Source: Serilophus lunatus
Lineage: Eukaryota; Chordata; Aves; Passeriformes; Eurylaimidae
Length of the DNA: 64,000 nt
Direction of reading: 5' to 3'
NCBI GenBank assembly: GCA_013399895.1
Contig: VXBA01002171.1
Coordinates: 159,868-223,867 of the forward strand
In this document: in pieces, positions 39,401 to 52,000 of the stretch
How the letters are laid out: every line of letters begins with the position of its first letter
How positions within the stretch are numbered: position 1 is the stretch's first letter
Made by a program: the position numbers and the translations under genes
The notes under the pieces: generated by a model
Told to the model about the DNA's origin: nothing
Databases searched by the model: none
The model's input: only the letters and a program-made list of their open reading frames with translations

Positions 39401-39729
39401 TTTTCTTTGGGAAAGATGGGGCTGCTTCGTTTTGTTCTGATTTGTTTTTCATTCCTGCCAATTGTGTGAAAAGGAACATATTTGAGAGGAATGAATTAAA
39501 TTTTACAAAAGCTCTTCTAATAATATATATTTAAAAAAAATAAGCAAAGAATAACAAGTATTTGCCCAGTAGATGAACTGTAAATGTTATCAGGCAAAGT
39601 AAACATTCCAACTGTAATTGTTATTGTAGATGGATGAATTCATAAATATGGAAACACTAAAAAATGGTGTAATACAGAAACAAAATGCAATGGACTGAGA
39701 AAAGAATGCAGCATGCAGCAGGCTGGGCA

Positions 39730-39800
39730 AAGGCAGTTCAGAAAGGTTACATAGCTAACAAGAGCACTGAAAAACAGAGCTTTCTAACCTGGTACCAGCG
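39730..39800 (-). repeat. Possible MIR-type fragment, minus strand
   Basis: A CAGAAAGGTTACATAGCTAA word (39739-39758) followed by a CAGAGC word and AACCTGGTA (39785-39793) resembles the complementary strand of MIR: 'cagagaggtta', 'acagctagtaag', 'gcagagcc', 'aacccaggt'. The middle section is missing. The resemblance is partial and could be chance. Confidence 0.3.
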
Positions 39801-42213
39801 ACACAGAAGCTGATGCAAACATTCATCACCTATTCACCCCTCAGGATGTTGTTGACACTGCATATGAACCCACAGGAAGGTATTTCAATCCCCTCTGTCC
39901 AACACCAAACAACATGCCCTCATTAGTAGTTTAGGTTGCATTAGGGGAGCATGTGTAAAGTCCTTTTCCCATGTGTCCTCACTCACCATGCTTTGGCTTG
40001 TGTGGAGTACACAAGCACTTTTGGAAAGTGGAGGACATACTCCAGGGATGCACCTAAAGTGCCACAGCCATCAGCAAGTCCTTGGGCTCAGACACATGGT
40101 AAGCCAAGCTAAAGCACTCCCTAGCAAGTCCTGTAGACACATGGTGCTCAGCACTGAGAGTTTTGCTCCCACTGCAAGGACATAGCCTAGGCTGGAGCTG
40201 CTCTACCATGACTTTTCCACAGGCTTCTCTAGAGGATATTCATCTAAACAGGGATGCTGTTTACTCCGTACTGCTTTCAGTAGGATTTTTTCACTTCCAT
40301 TCTTTTTCACTGCTGGCTGTGGTAGCATCATGCCAGTATAACTGGCAAGGATATCAAGACCCCAAAAATGACATACTTTTTCCCCTATCCCAGCCCCATT
40401 CACACCTGCCCATGGACCTAAATGCTCTGTTTTCCCTCTGCTGCTGTTTTGGCATGTACATATATAAATGGCCTGCTCATCCTCCGAAGTCAGATCAGTT
40501 CCTTCCTTTCCAAGTGCTCTAGATCTCCAGTGAGATGGGTCAACAACCGCAACGCACTTCTCATAATTTTCAGGTCATCGAGTTGCTCCATTGAAATCAA
40601 GGAAAGGAGTAGTATCTCCAGCCTGACTCTTTTAGGAAGCCATCCTTCATTTTGCCAAAATTCCATCAGTGCTTACACCCCTGGTTTCCTCCATATAATG
40701 CATTGCAAGCACCAATATTAGCCCGCAGCTGATCTGATCTTCAATCACGAAAAGCTGTCTCAGAGCTAATGCCTGTACCCACGGTTCATTAGCAGGCAGG
40801 GGGAAAAAAAGCTTCTGAGAAATAAGAAGGCTGGCCCTCTGCTCATCTGAAAATTTATCTCTGAATATTCAGTACAACCTCAGTCATTAGTTTCCAAAGT
40901 CACATATGGAGCAGATAGATGTCAAATCAATATCAAGACAGATAACTTCTTATCAGTAGGAACGGATACTGAGAAACAGCGTCTGTGTGATGGTATCATT
41001 TCATTAGGTTAGTTATCAACAACCAGTGCCATATGTGACAATCTCATACAGCCCTGGAAAAAGCCTGCGAGATAATAGTAAGCTTTATAGCTTAATTCTC
41101 TGCACCAGTTAATTATATGGCACATTAAATCTACCTCAGAATAAACAAATATTGTAATTATAGCTAGAAAAAATTGATGTCGTTCTCATTAAAGTTTGAC
41201 TGGAGGAGCTGAGCATTTAGGCATCTAAATCAATATATGGGTCCTGAATATGGATATTTAGATGACTGCCAATCCTTAAATTTAAAAATTGGTGTGCTGA
41301 TCAGACGGCACTAAATCCAAATATTATTTCTTTTTGGGGAAGGCTTTTTTCCATTTTTTTTACCATTTAAACAATCACTTCTATACTCAGCTGCTTTGCA
41401 TACCTACTATACTTCTCTTGAAATACTGAGAAATCCATATTTTAGATTCATTTTTGCCACTCTTGCATCATATGGCACATGCAATAAGATACAACTGAAT
41501 TCATTTCATCACTGTGATGGATTATTAGTATGCAAATCTGATGGATCCCCCCAGTGTTCCTTTGCTATCCTATTACTCCTGCTTACAAAGGATTGCAAAA
41601 CTTTCATTACATTGGCCAATCAGTCAAACATTGAGGCAGCTAGTTCATCTTTCTCTGCCTCTCTCCCAGTGGCTCTATTTTTATCAACTGGATGCTGGAT
41701 AACCCTCTAAAGAGCGGCAGCTAAAACACAGTCACTTTCCAGCAGCAAAGACATCTAAAATCAGATTCATGAAAACCACCTCTGCTGCAGAGTTTGCAGG
41801 ATGGGCTGGATCACAATACGTTCTCTATCCTGTGCTTCTCTTCTCCCAGAGTAAATAAACAGAACTAATTAGGTTAAGGGATAACTATGAGTAATGTCAC
41901 AGCTGCAGCAGATGACTCTCAGAGAGGAACTATGGAATAACTCAAGCATTTGAAGGAGAACAGAAGCAAGTGCTCTACAATAACCCTCCATATATCAAAA
42001 TAATAAAAAGAGACAGAATTTGGCAGCAGCAAGGACATGGCAGTATTGACACACAGAGATATGTCCAACATAAATATTGCAAGATCTTTTATCAACAGTT
42101 TCTAAACATAACAGGAATGTGCATGAAGAGCAGCAGCTCAGCTCCAAACAGCACCACACTAGAGATGACCAGATTTCAGCTGTAGATTGTGACTGGGGTG
42201 GAGAAGAAAGAAT

Positions 42214-42224
42214 GGGGGGGGGGG
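42214..42224 (+). repeat. G11 homopolymer
   Basis: Eleven consecutive G residues are flanked by AAT and AATTGG. It is a single run with no neighbouring G3 runs of note, so an intramolecular quadruplex is unlikely. Read errors in run length are likely here. Confidence 0.9.
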
Positions 42225-45200
42225 AATTGGTTTGCAGCTTAGTAGGTCACTTTCAAATTAGCAGCATTGGTGCCAAATAGAGTTTTCTAATTACGCTTAT
42301 TTTCCTGCTGAAATTGCAAGAGAAGCACAAAAAGCTGCACAGTGCTGGGGTGATTCACATGTTTCTGGAAGCTGCAGCCCAGGCAATCCCTCTCTGGCAC
42401 TGTGGCTGTTGTCTGTTGAGGGAATTAGGGTTTAGTAGCTCCAGGCTGATCTCATGAAATCAGTGACAGATATTCGGTCTGTAGAAGTGGGGAAAACAAG
42501 CTTTTTGCTTTTCAAATTGTATACTTTAGAAGTAACAAAACGAAATTGTTTTTCATATTTAAGCTCCTTAAAGCTGTTGATTCATAAATACTGTGATATC
42601 CATACCATTTTTCAATGAAACAGCATTTGGATAGACCTTCAAAATTAAAAACTGATTGAAGTTATTTTTTTCTTCTCTTTCTGAAAACAAACACTTGAAT
42701 TCTGAGCCAGCACAAAGTTATTTACTCTCCAAACCACCTATCTAGTACCACACTGAAAAATCTAATTTAACAATTGTACACATCCCTCTCCTACTGGGTA
42801 TCTCCAAACTTTTGTCCGGTTTTCTCCAAGACATTGACAGAGTCCTGGCTTAGTAAAAGATATTTCTATTTTCTATTGCCTTTGTAGTTACTATCAAATT
42901 TCTGGGAGTGGCTGCTTGCATCCTACTGAGCAGGAAGGTGAGAGGCATCTCCTCAACCTGCTCTAGCTGTACCTCAGCTCTCAAAAAGGGAAGAACCCCC
43001 TGCCTGTGTCTGACCAGCCAGCTATCAGTATGATTCAAAGGATTCTGGCATGACCACCAAATACAGCCTGCAAAATTAATTAGCATTACCTTCCCAAACC
43101 CACTGCAGATATTGCACTAGGTACCTCAAAGTGAATTGGAATTAGAATACTCCAAAAGGCCCTGATATGCTCACAAAGTCTCAGAACTTAATTGTCCATG
43201 TTTACATGAAATAAATAATGAGTAAGATTAGGGCATAAGAAGCAAATAAGAGAAATCTTATAACTCCTTGTGTGAGTCAGCTTTAATAAGAAAAGAGATG
43301 GATATTCACACTCAGAGCCTTAGAGACACTAAGGTAATGCTTTCCGTGCTCTTCTACACTGGGTACAAAGGAGCAGTCAGCCGTAGGCCAAGGGTTGGAC
43401 CAACCTAACGCAGAGTGATCCCAAAGCATTCGCTCAATTAAAGAACTTTGGGAGATGCCACCCTTGCTCTTGAATTCTGGGAAATTCCCAGATCATCTTA
43501 ATTCCCCCAGCTTGCTCCTCTTGCCTTATAAATACAACACCTTGGCTGAGAAACCCCTGCTGGAAGAACATCAGATGTGATGCTAATCATAAGGGTTACA
43601 GTTCAATACACCACTCTACACAAGAGGCGGAAGGCTGAAGATGAAATACTTTATTTGCAAGTTAATTCCAATTCTAATTATGATTTGCAATGTGCAATTA
43701 ACAGTATTTTTGGGTGCATCAAATATTTGTTCACAACAAATTGTGTTGTTCACTGTTTTCAAAGCCAGAGGGGATATTTTCACATTTTTCAAAACTTTAC
43801 ACACCCTGCTTTGTTGCTTACCAAATAGGTTAGAGCCCTCAGAAAATTATTATCCTGGTTCCTACTTCCAAAGAAGCTTAAGGACCTGTGAAAAAGGCTA
43901 TTGCCTCAGCATTTTTTTATCCATGCATTCATCCCTACCAGAGAACAAGATATTATAGTTTAATTCCATTAGGAGACCCACCAGCATGATACTGGAAACA
44001 TCCCAGGGGCTGGCTGTTTAAAGGTGAATGAAAGCTCTCTGGCACTGAGCTGGAGATGAAGGTCAGTCAGGCAGCACAAGATTTGGTGACTGTACAGGTT
44101 GGGCTTCTTGGTGGCTGTTTTTAAGGATGCGGACATTTCTTTGTCACTGGGGTGATTATGAAAATCCAACCCTTCATTCCATCTAGTTTGTTCCATGTGT
44201 TTTACACATCCACTTATTGATTTCACTGACTGGCTTTGGCATTATGATTTGTTCCTCCAAGCTGCTAAGCAAGATTTTGACCTTTTACTCACTTACCTAA
44301 GCTAATAACACAGCTCTACTTGAGGTGTGCTCATCAGGCCTTTAAATTCCAATACATTTTCAAGAAATGTCATGAGGAAAAATATCCACAGCTTTAGTTT
44401 TAAAAATAAATGCAATGTCACACAGATGAAACTCAACAGGATGGTTCTCTCTGTAAAACTGACACTGTGCTAGTTTAACTGGGCTGTAGAAAATGCGTAA
44501 GACATTTGTTAAATGTGCAAGTTGAGATGCTTCATTTACATCAAAAACAATAAGCTGGCAAGAAAGCTTGCTAACTGTGCCAGTCTAAAGGTGTTACCAT
44601 GATGGTAAGAAGAATTGGTTTAAGAAACCATTTATTTGATGAAATTGGAAGATTCCCAACTTCATAAATCAATTCCCAAATTGCAGGAAAAAATATTACT
44701 TTTTAAATGCCCCTAATTGTTATTCATTATTCTAGGCCCTCTAAACCTCACCAGAGTGGTTTATTGATGATGTAGTCTTCAAAGAACATTATTCAGGCAA
44801 TGGAAAGGGAAAAAAAGAAGGATAAAAGAGTACTGCACCAGAATAATGAATTGCATTGGACGACATCGAGAAGTTTTTGTTTGTTTGCTTTAGACTAATT
44901 TAACAAAAACGTGGATTTTTTTTTCTCTTATTCTTTCTTGAAGTCAGTTTAAAAAGAAACAAATTTATTTAACAGGAAAAAAGTAGCAGTGAAAATCATA
45001 CAAAATTATTATGTTGAAATTTGTAGGTTAACTCTTGAAATAGCTCTTTGATACAAGAGAGAATTACTTTGCTGGAAGGCTCCTTACTGCAGGTTTTGTG
45101 TTATTGGGATACTTGTCTGAGGGCCCAACAGTTAAGTTACCACCCCAATTCCATAGGCTTCACAGACAGCTTTGGCACTGCCCACAACATACCCAGGTTT

Positions 45201-46832
45201 TCACATAGTGGCTTTAAGTTACAGCTTTTTTGGACTGCAGGATTTCTACTAAGTCAGGGGAAGTTCAATGTGTGCATTAGACTTGATTTAGTGAAGGACT
45301 TCAGTGTGCCTAATGTTAAGCATGCAAATTGTCCTATTCATTCCACTGGGACTAATTCACTGGGTAAAATATTGGCTCCAATAAAAGCATAATTCTCACT
45401 TAGGGTGTTTCTTTAGAGGCAATCCCTTTAGAGGACAAAAGCAGATGGAGGTGCCATGCAGACACTGTTGGGAAACTACAGTTGGGCAAAAATCATTGTA
45501 TGAAAGACGGCATAAAATCACATTGGAGGGAAGTTTAAAAGAACAATCCAAAGAAGTGAATGAGAGAGGCATCTGGTCATACAGTAAAAGTACTAGGAAA
45601 AAGTGAGAAAAACAGGATCCTGCATGGGGCTTGAGAAAACCTAACTTGAAGAACTGCATTTATCTGTCCTGGGGCAGCAGTTATACACCCATTGTGACAG
45701 CAACTATGTTACAAAGGCCCTGAAAAGTTTAAATCTAAGCAGATGAGACAAACAAAAACTGAGGAACAAGAACTATGACCTTCTCTATATTACAAACTGA
45801 GGGTAAGGTACAGCCACCTCCAGCTCTGGGCCAGAAAACTGGTTCAAACATTGGATCTTGCTGATCTCCACCGTACTTGCCTCGTGCCCAGATTTGGGTG
45901 AATGCCAGCTTCAACTTCTGAAATCTCACCCTCAGGCTTTGTAAAATACTGTTTATTCTCTTGAAAAAAAAGAACCAGGAACAAACACAAAAAGGTGGCT
46001 GTTTTCTGTTTCATGCAGGCATGGAATGAAGTGTGTTCTTGAACAGTCACTACAAGCTGCTGAGATCTTGGCTGTTTCAACAAATGCTCTGAAGCACTGG
46101 TGGGTAACCTGTCAAAAATCAAAGTTATAAGTGTATTTGTAAGTGTCACTTCCGTAGTTTCACTCGTATCTAAGTTGGCGTCTCACAATAAGATCCTTTT
46201 TGGTTTTGGGAGGAAAATCCAAATAGAAATACTGCCACAGTAAGGGAACACATCTATCATCTGCTTGCAATGCATGGACAGGTACTCGTTATTTATAGGT
46301 CATCACAAATGAGAACAAGCCTCATCCTCTGGCTGAAATTTAATAAAAATAAAGCTCATACTTCTGAAGGCTATTTCCAATGCAGTGAGTTCTGCACACA
46401 GGATGCTGTTCTCAAAAACAGGTACAGCCAATCTCAGCTCTGTTTTGCTTGCTGCTGTAGACACAGCCTGATCTAGTCTCAGTGCAGCTAATATTACATT
46501 TCTGATGAATCCATGAAAATGCCACTGACATACATTTATCCACAAGAAGTGTTTAGAGATGGGAGATTTACTGGAGAAAGCAAAAATATTTTAAGAAAAC
46601 ATAGGTCTCCTACAGCAGGACAGCACACATCCAAAGGTTCAGTCATTGGGCTGGGGGAAAAGCACATGTTGCACATGGAGAAGGGGGGAAATGTACATCC
46701 AGGGACAGAATGAAGTGGTGTTGTCTCAGAACCAGGAATTTTACATGAAATTTAAAAGGATTTCTGAGTGATTCAGAGGCAACACCTAGGAAAACAAATT
46801 AAATATTTAGCAGAGTATGTTATTTGTAATTG

Positions 46833-46874
46833 AAAAAAAAAAAAAAAAAAAAAGGAAAAAAAAAAGAAAGAAGG
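46833..46874 (+). repeat. Long A-rich purine tract (A21-GG-A10-...)
   Basis: A21, GG, A10, then G-A mixtures make about 42 bp of pure purine. It could mark a decayed retroposon tail, but no recognisable element body lies upstream and no target-site duplication is visible. Confidence 0.9.
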
Positions 46875-47611
46875 TAGGTCCTTGCTCTGTTTCTGCTTAA
46901 GGCTCAAATCTTCATGAATCCTTCCTTGGCTTTCCTGGAAAAGCTAGTAAAACAATGTATTGGGATTCTTCTACATGGATTTTATCATTAATTAGTCTGT
47001 CAAGTAGGCTTTAATCACAGGCTTGGCCATCTTTACATTACAGGGACACTCTTGTTCCTTATATCAGAACAAAGGCAAAGATAAACATGTAACTTTGAGA
47101 CTTAGCTGAATCTCAGACAGGTCTCACTAAAATAGTGGCTTTGTGCACATAAAACACACAGGTTACAACCCAAATAATTAGAGCTATACAAAGGAGAAAA
47201 AGTATCACTGCAGAGATGGAAGTAATTTTTAGTGCAACTAATTCAGTGACTAATGCTATATTGGGGTACAAAGGTGCACCCAAACCCAAGATAAAACCAC
47301 CTCAGGATATGAGAGCCAAGAGCAGTATTCCTCAGCCTGAATCCCTCTCAGCTGCTGATTCAGTTCTGCCCTCAGTTGCAATACATTTTAAACACTGACT
47401 GCTTACATTTTCATGTCCTAACTGAAAACTCTGGTAGTGGTTGCAGAAGATCAGGTATATATCAGATCAGAACTGATCCAGAACATGCAAGATAAAAAAA
47501 AAAGGCCAAAGAGAGAAATTGCAAAAGAAACTTCTGTTGCCTCTTAGGAGGGGGGGAAAAAAACCCAACCAACAAAACAAAACAATTTATTTTTCTTCAC
47601 CTTTATTACAG

Positions 47612-47665
47612 AATTTACCCTGGGACTGGGCAGATTTCAGAAACATTAGTGCACAACAAGAGAAG
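47612..47665 (+). other. Exon-like interval (candidate 54-bp exon)
   Basis: Upstream is a good acceptor: a T/C-rich tract from about 47587 ending TTACAG at 47611. Downstream is a GAGAAG/GTGAGG donor at 47665/47666. The interval is 54 bp, exactly 18 codons, and is open in phase 0 (NLPWDWADFRNISAQQEK) and also in the second frame. A second acceptor-like site (TTCCCTCCGCAG, to 47712) and a CCAA/GTGAGA donor (47764/47765) bound another 52-bp interval. The 47-bp gap between the intervals is too short for a normal vertebrate intron, so they could not be consecutive exons. I recognise neither peptide. Chance is the default explanation. Confidence 0.15.
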
Positions 47666-48708
47666 GTGAGGGGGCAGTGCTCCATTAATTTTCTCGTTTG
47701 TTCCCTCCGCAGCAATCTAAACAGAACTAATTCTGATGTTCCAGTGTGTGTTGTCTGCCTCCAAGTGAGAACAAAACAAAAGCAGCATTAAACTGAACTA
47801 TGTGGTCATCCACACACCATACTGGTTTGGATGACTCTCTGTCTGTGTGGCTTTTTGTATTAGAGCTGGTATCAATGGCCTCCTTGTTGTCTGTTGAGCC
47901 CCCATGGGGTTACATGAGTACTATCTCAATTCAATAGCTTTTCTCTCAACCATTGTCTTTTAATATAGGTTTATAGTCCTCAAGGATATATGCTGCATTA
48001 CAATTAGTCATAATGTCCAGCAGCTACTGGGGCTTATTTGCAACACAGAGTTTATTGCCCTTTGTAAGGCTGACAAAGAGGTACTTGTTGAGAGCTGTAC
48101 ACAAAAGGCAAATACAATGTATGAATTTCTCAGTAATATAAAAGACTAAAATAAAAGCTGGTCAGTAAGTAGCTCTAACAGAACAAGTAGCATCTCTTCT
48201 TTCACCTCCTCTGGCCCCCACTGGCTTTCTCAATTCAATGCATCTCACCTAATTTTAAAGAAACATCTTGCAGAGACAGGAAAAAGTGACTCTGCATTGT
48301 GTGCTCAGCTCTGCTTTTCACTATACTGTCACTGAAAAGAGATGAAATGGTAGGAATTATATTTTACACCCTGTGCCAGAGATTTCTGTCATTTCTCAAG
48401 TCCAAAGACACACTTGCAAGTCCTCTTTCTGGAGCTCAATGCAGTCTGATTTGCAAAGCAAAGGAACAGAGGCCCTGACGTGACAAAATGAAGTTATTTG
48501 TGTAATGAAGGCTTTCCCCACCTCAGCACAGCCTCGCTTTTGCATATACACCAGGATACATGGGCACAGATGGACAGCCTCCTCTAGCAAAAGGACCCAG
48601 CTACTCCAGGATCACCAAGAACAGCAGCATCCCTGTTCCACATCTTTGCAAACTACCACTGTCTGCCAACCACCCCTCAGTGTCCAGTGAGAAGTTTCAG
48701 CAAGCCAT

Positions 48709-48723
48709 CCCCCCTCCCCCCCC
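48709..48723 (+). repeat. C6-T-C8 tract
   Basis: Six C, one T, then eight C, which is G8-A-G6 on the other strand. By splitting the runs this could form a quadruplex on the minus strand or an i-motif on the plus strand. It is otherwise a simple repeat. Confidence 0.85.
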
Positions 48724-49000
48724 AAATGAATCTTTCTTCTTTTAAAATATTTAGACAAACACTATGGTGCAACTGAAAAAAATAAAACAACCCAGGACAG
48801 GACCCAAGATAGAACAAACACTACATTTGCCTCCTCTCCTCACACTTCATCCCTCCTTTCCTCCTGCTCTGCTTTCCCCACCTGTCCAGAGGTTTTGAAC
48901 TTAAGGAAAGCACACATCCAACAATGCAAATCTGCAGATTCAGTTCAGTGACCAGATGTGGCAGATAAACTCTAAACGCCTCAAGCATGGGGGGAAGCTC

Positions 49001-52000
49001 TTCTGTTTCAGATGCAAAAGGTATGGTTCAGACCAGACCTCTAACTTGCCAAAAAGAATTTGCACAGAGGAGCTCAGAAAATCAAACTCCAAAAGCATTC
49101 CTGCCCTCTAGTTAAGGGCTCTTCAGTGCTGACAGAAAACTAGATACTGGCAAAAAGTGGTCACCTTTACACTAACAGTGAAAAAACAAACAAGCTCAAT
49201 GATGTGAGAGAGCACAGAGTCATCTGCAGGCAGTTATTCATGGGGAGATGCTTCCCAGCCAGAGGATTTTAGTACTAGCAGTCACAAACTCTAAACACAA
49301 GGATCCTTTACATATCCACATACAAAACAGCCCTGTCACTTATAAGCAGCGTTATTTTTGTTTATGTATTTTTGACTTCTAGATATTTATTTCCTTCTCT
49401 CAGATTCCTCAGCACTTTGGAGAATTCCTTGGACAGGAATCTGAGCTCATTACCTAATGAGGATTTTTTTTTCTGCTGTCTCATGGCTTCTTGTCAGCTC
49501 AACTTGCCAACATTCCCAGGGCTATTCTGGGTTTTTCTCTTAAAGTGTCTTAAGAAATAAATCCTCCCTCAGAGCAATGTCCGTGTTTCTTGTTCTTCCA
49601 TGACTTCTCTTTCAAAAAACGTTTCATCCACTTGCTTCTGTCCAAGAAATTATCAAAGTCCTTATTTCCCCCTCCTATCATTGTGGGACAAAATCCCTTC
49701 TCCTGCCTCACTGTTCAGAACCCAAGCATTAAGAAGAGTGACTCTCCAGTCATTATATCGCAGTGTGTGACAGACCTTGTGAGAAAATGATGGATTCACC
49801 ATCCACAGCAATCCAAGATGCTCCCATTTTTCATAACAGCAACTTCATAGCTTCAACTAGAATTCATAAATTGTACTTAAGACCCCCATATCAAGACAGC
49901 CCACAAAAGTCCTCAAGGAATTGTCACATCTCTAAGGCATTAAATCTATCTCTTTCACCAGGTAGCTGCATGTGTACTAATAGGGAAAACCTACAGCAGC
50001 TTTGTAGAATCAAAGAAGAGTAACGAGCACTTTTGGACTCCAGTTGAATGTTTGCCAATATACCTTTGAACATGAGTTTAATATCACGGCTAATTTTGTA
50101 CCAAGGCAGATGTATGTGTTCAATGGCTCTTCATACTAAACTAAAATATTTCCCTGGTGAAAACATTTATTTTTCAGTGAATTCAAACAGATAAATAACA
50201 TGGACACATCAGTTCAGGGTATAACCTCTCCCTTGTGTGTTCCAGGGAACACAACTTTTATTTGATCCTAACCTTTGAGGGCTCAAAACATTCTCTTAGC
50301 ACTTAAATAGCATCATCATCTATTAGCTTTTCAGCCCAGAAAAGCTTTCACAGGGAATTGTAAATCACTGCTCCCTACAAGCCATGTGCTATAGAAACTT
50401 TAGTCTAAAAACTCCTGACAAATTGCTTGCTTCTTAGATATTCTTCACATAGATCCAGATCAGATGCAGAAAATCACTTTTTTTTCCACATGCCAACCTT
50501 CTATATTTTAAATTCATCATGAGGGGAAAAAAAAGAATAGCAATAGGACATTAGAAATGTACTTTCCTGAACATGCAAGTTCATAGATATGAGTTTCTGT
50601 TCTATCCTTTCTCTGGCAGATAATAGTAAACACTTGCATTTAAGCCTCGTTCTAGTCAAAGGCTTTGTCTTTGAGTTTTATGTGTGCATTAATAATAAAG
50701 CTGCAGATGTAAATAAGTATATGTAAATGAAAAAATATGTAAATAATAAAGATTTTATTTCCAACAGCCAAATACACTACTGAAATTTAATTGGATGTAA
50801 TAAATATTCATCAGGACATTTAAGCCAAGAGGAAAAAAGGTGTAAAATATACATAAGTACTTTGTAATAAATATGTGCACATTTCAACCAAGTACCTATG
50901 GTCGGAATTGAAGCCAGAGCTTTCAAAGCTGTATAGGTTTAGGTGTGTATAGATGTATAGGTGGCACTGCCTTGCCCCTCATCCCAGCCATGCCCCTCAT
51001 CCCAGGGGTTGCAAGACCCAGCATCCACAGCCACGCAGCCAAGACTAAATACTTGACAGTAATCCCCCCACACAGAGGGCCAGCAGATTAATTTTGCTGG
51101 ACTTTTTGCAGCGTGCCGGCCTCTGCCTCTGCACACACCCTTTGGGGAAGGGCAAAACAAAATTCGCCTCCCTCGTGGCTACTTACGCCCACGATGAGGT
51201 GAGAAGGGTCAGGCTGTGCCCTGGGAGATGAAATAATCCGTTGTAAGTACATTACTCATTACAGCAAATCAATGATACAGATGCGAAGAACTTCAAAAAG
51301 CATTACAGGGTCAGTTCTCACAACCGACTGAAGTTCAAAACTCCTTGCCTCGCTTCTCTTTTGCTCCCTTTGTGTACATACATCTCCATGCGTTGGTGTG
51401 CTTGAGTCATCAGTCCCTGAGAAGGATATATGAGGGAAAACCTTATGCAGGATTTTCATGCTCTGTGTACCACTCTGTTCTTTTGGACATGGTCCTTTGC
51501 AGACAAACTAGTTAAAAAAGCATCTCTCACAAAACATCACTACACTTAAAACAGTAAAAAGCAGAAGTGAGGGAGAATCAAGCAGATACCTGGAGGGAGA
51601 AAAGACTGAAATTAAAATTCAGTCACAGGAAAATCAAGCTAAGCCTAGAAAACACACATGGTCAGGATATTACAGAATGCATTTTTTGCTTTCTGCTGTT
51701 CAAATAAACATTCCTATATGCCACTATAAATTTCCAACAAATAAAATCTTCCTTTTACAGCAGTTTAAGGCAGAATGATAACACTTCGATCGTTTTATCC
51801 CAAGACAAGCCCATTCCTCAGATAGTGTAAAGCTCTGTAGCATAACTTGCTTCAGTTAAGTGACGTTAATTCATCCCTCCTCCCCCTGAACCCTCTCTCT
51901 TTTGTACTGAAGTTCAGTTTCATTCTTTTTTATCTTCCTAAGCAAAATAAAAGTTTGCACCATCCGGCCCATAGAATTTTCTGCTGCCCATGAACTATCC

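Larger units (their letters stand above)
33001..41000. other. Non-coding region, 33-41 kb
   Basis: No gene is supported. The block has the window's longest open frame (33345-33797, judged spurious), a 20-bp perfect palindrome at 34316, a MIR relic near 34.7 kb, an unresolved base at 35134, an A-rich tract at 36401 and a weak minus-strand MIR-like fragment near 39.76 kb. The interval 38.23-39.09 kb is GC-richer than its surroundings and is open in several frames on both strands without any family resemblance. I recognise nothing in 35.2-36.3 or 36.5-38.2 kb. Confidence 0.75.
41001..49000. other. Non-coding region, 41-49 kb
   Basis: No gene is firmly supported. A segment around 41021-41200 has an enhancer-like texture, with several TTAAT/ATTA cores, a GATAA word and a 6-bp-stem hairpin TAAGCT/AGCTTA at 41079-41094. 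The block also contains G11 at 42214, a long A-rich tract at 46833, an exon-like interval near 47.6 kb and a C6-T-C8 run at 48709. I recognise nothing in 42.3-46.8 kb. Confidence 0.75.
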
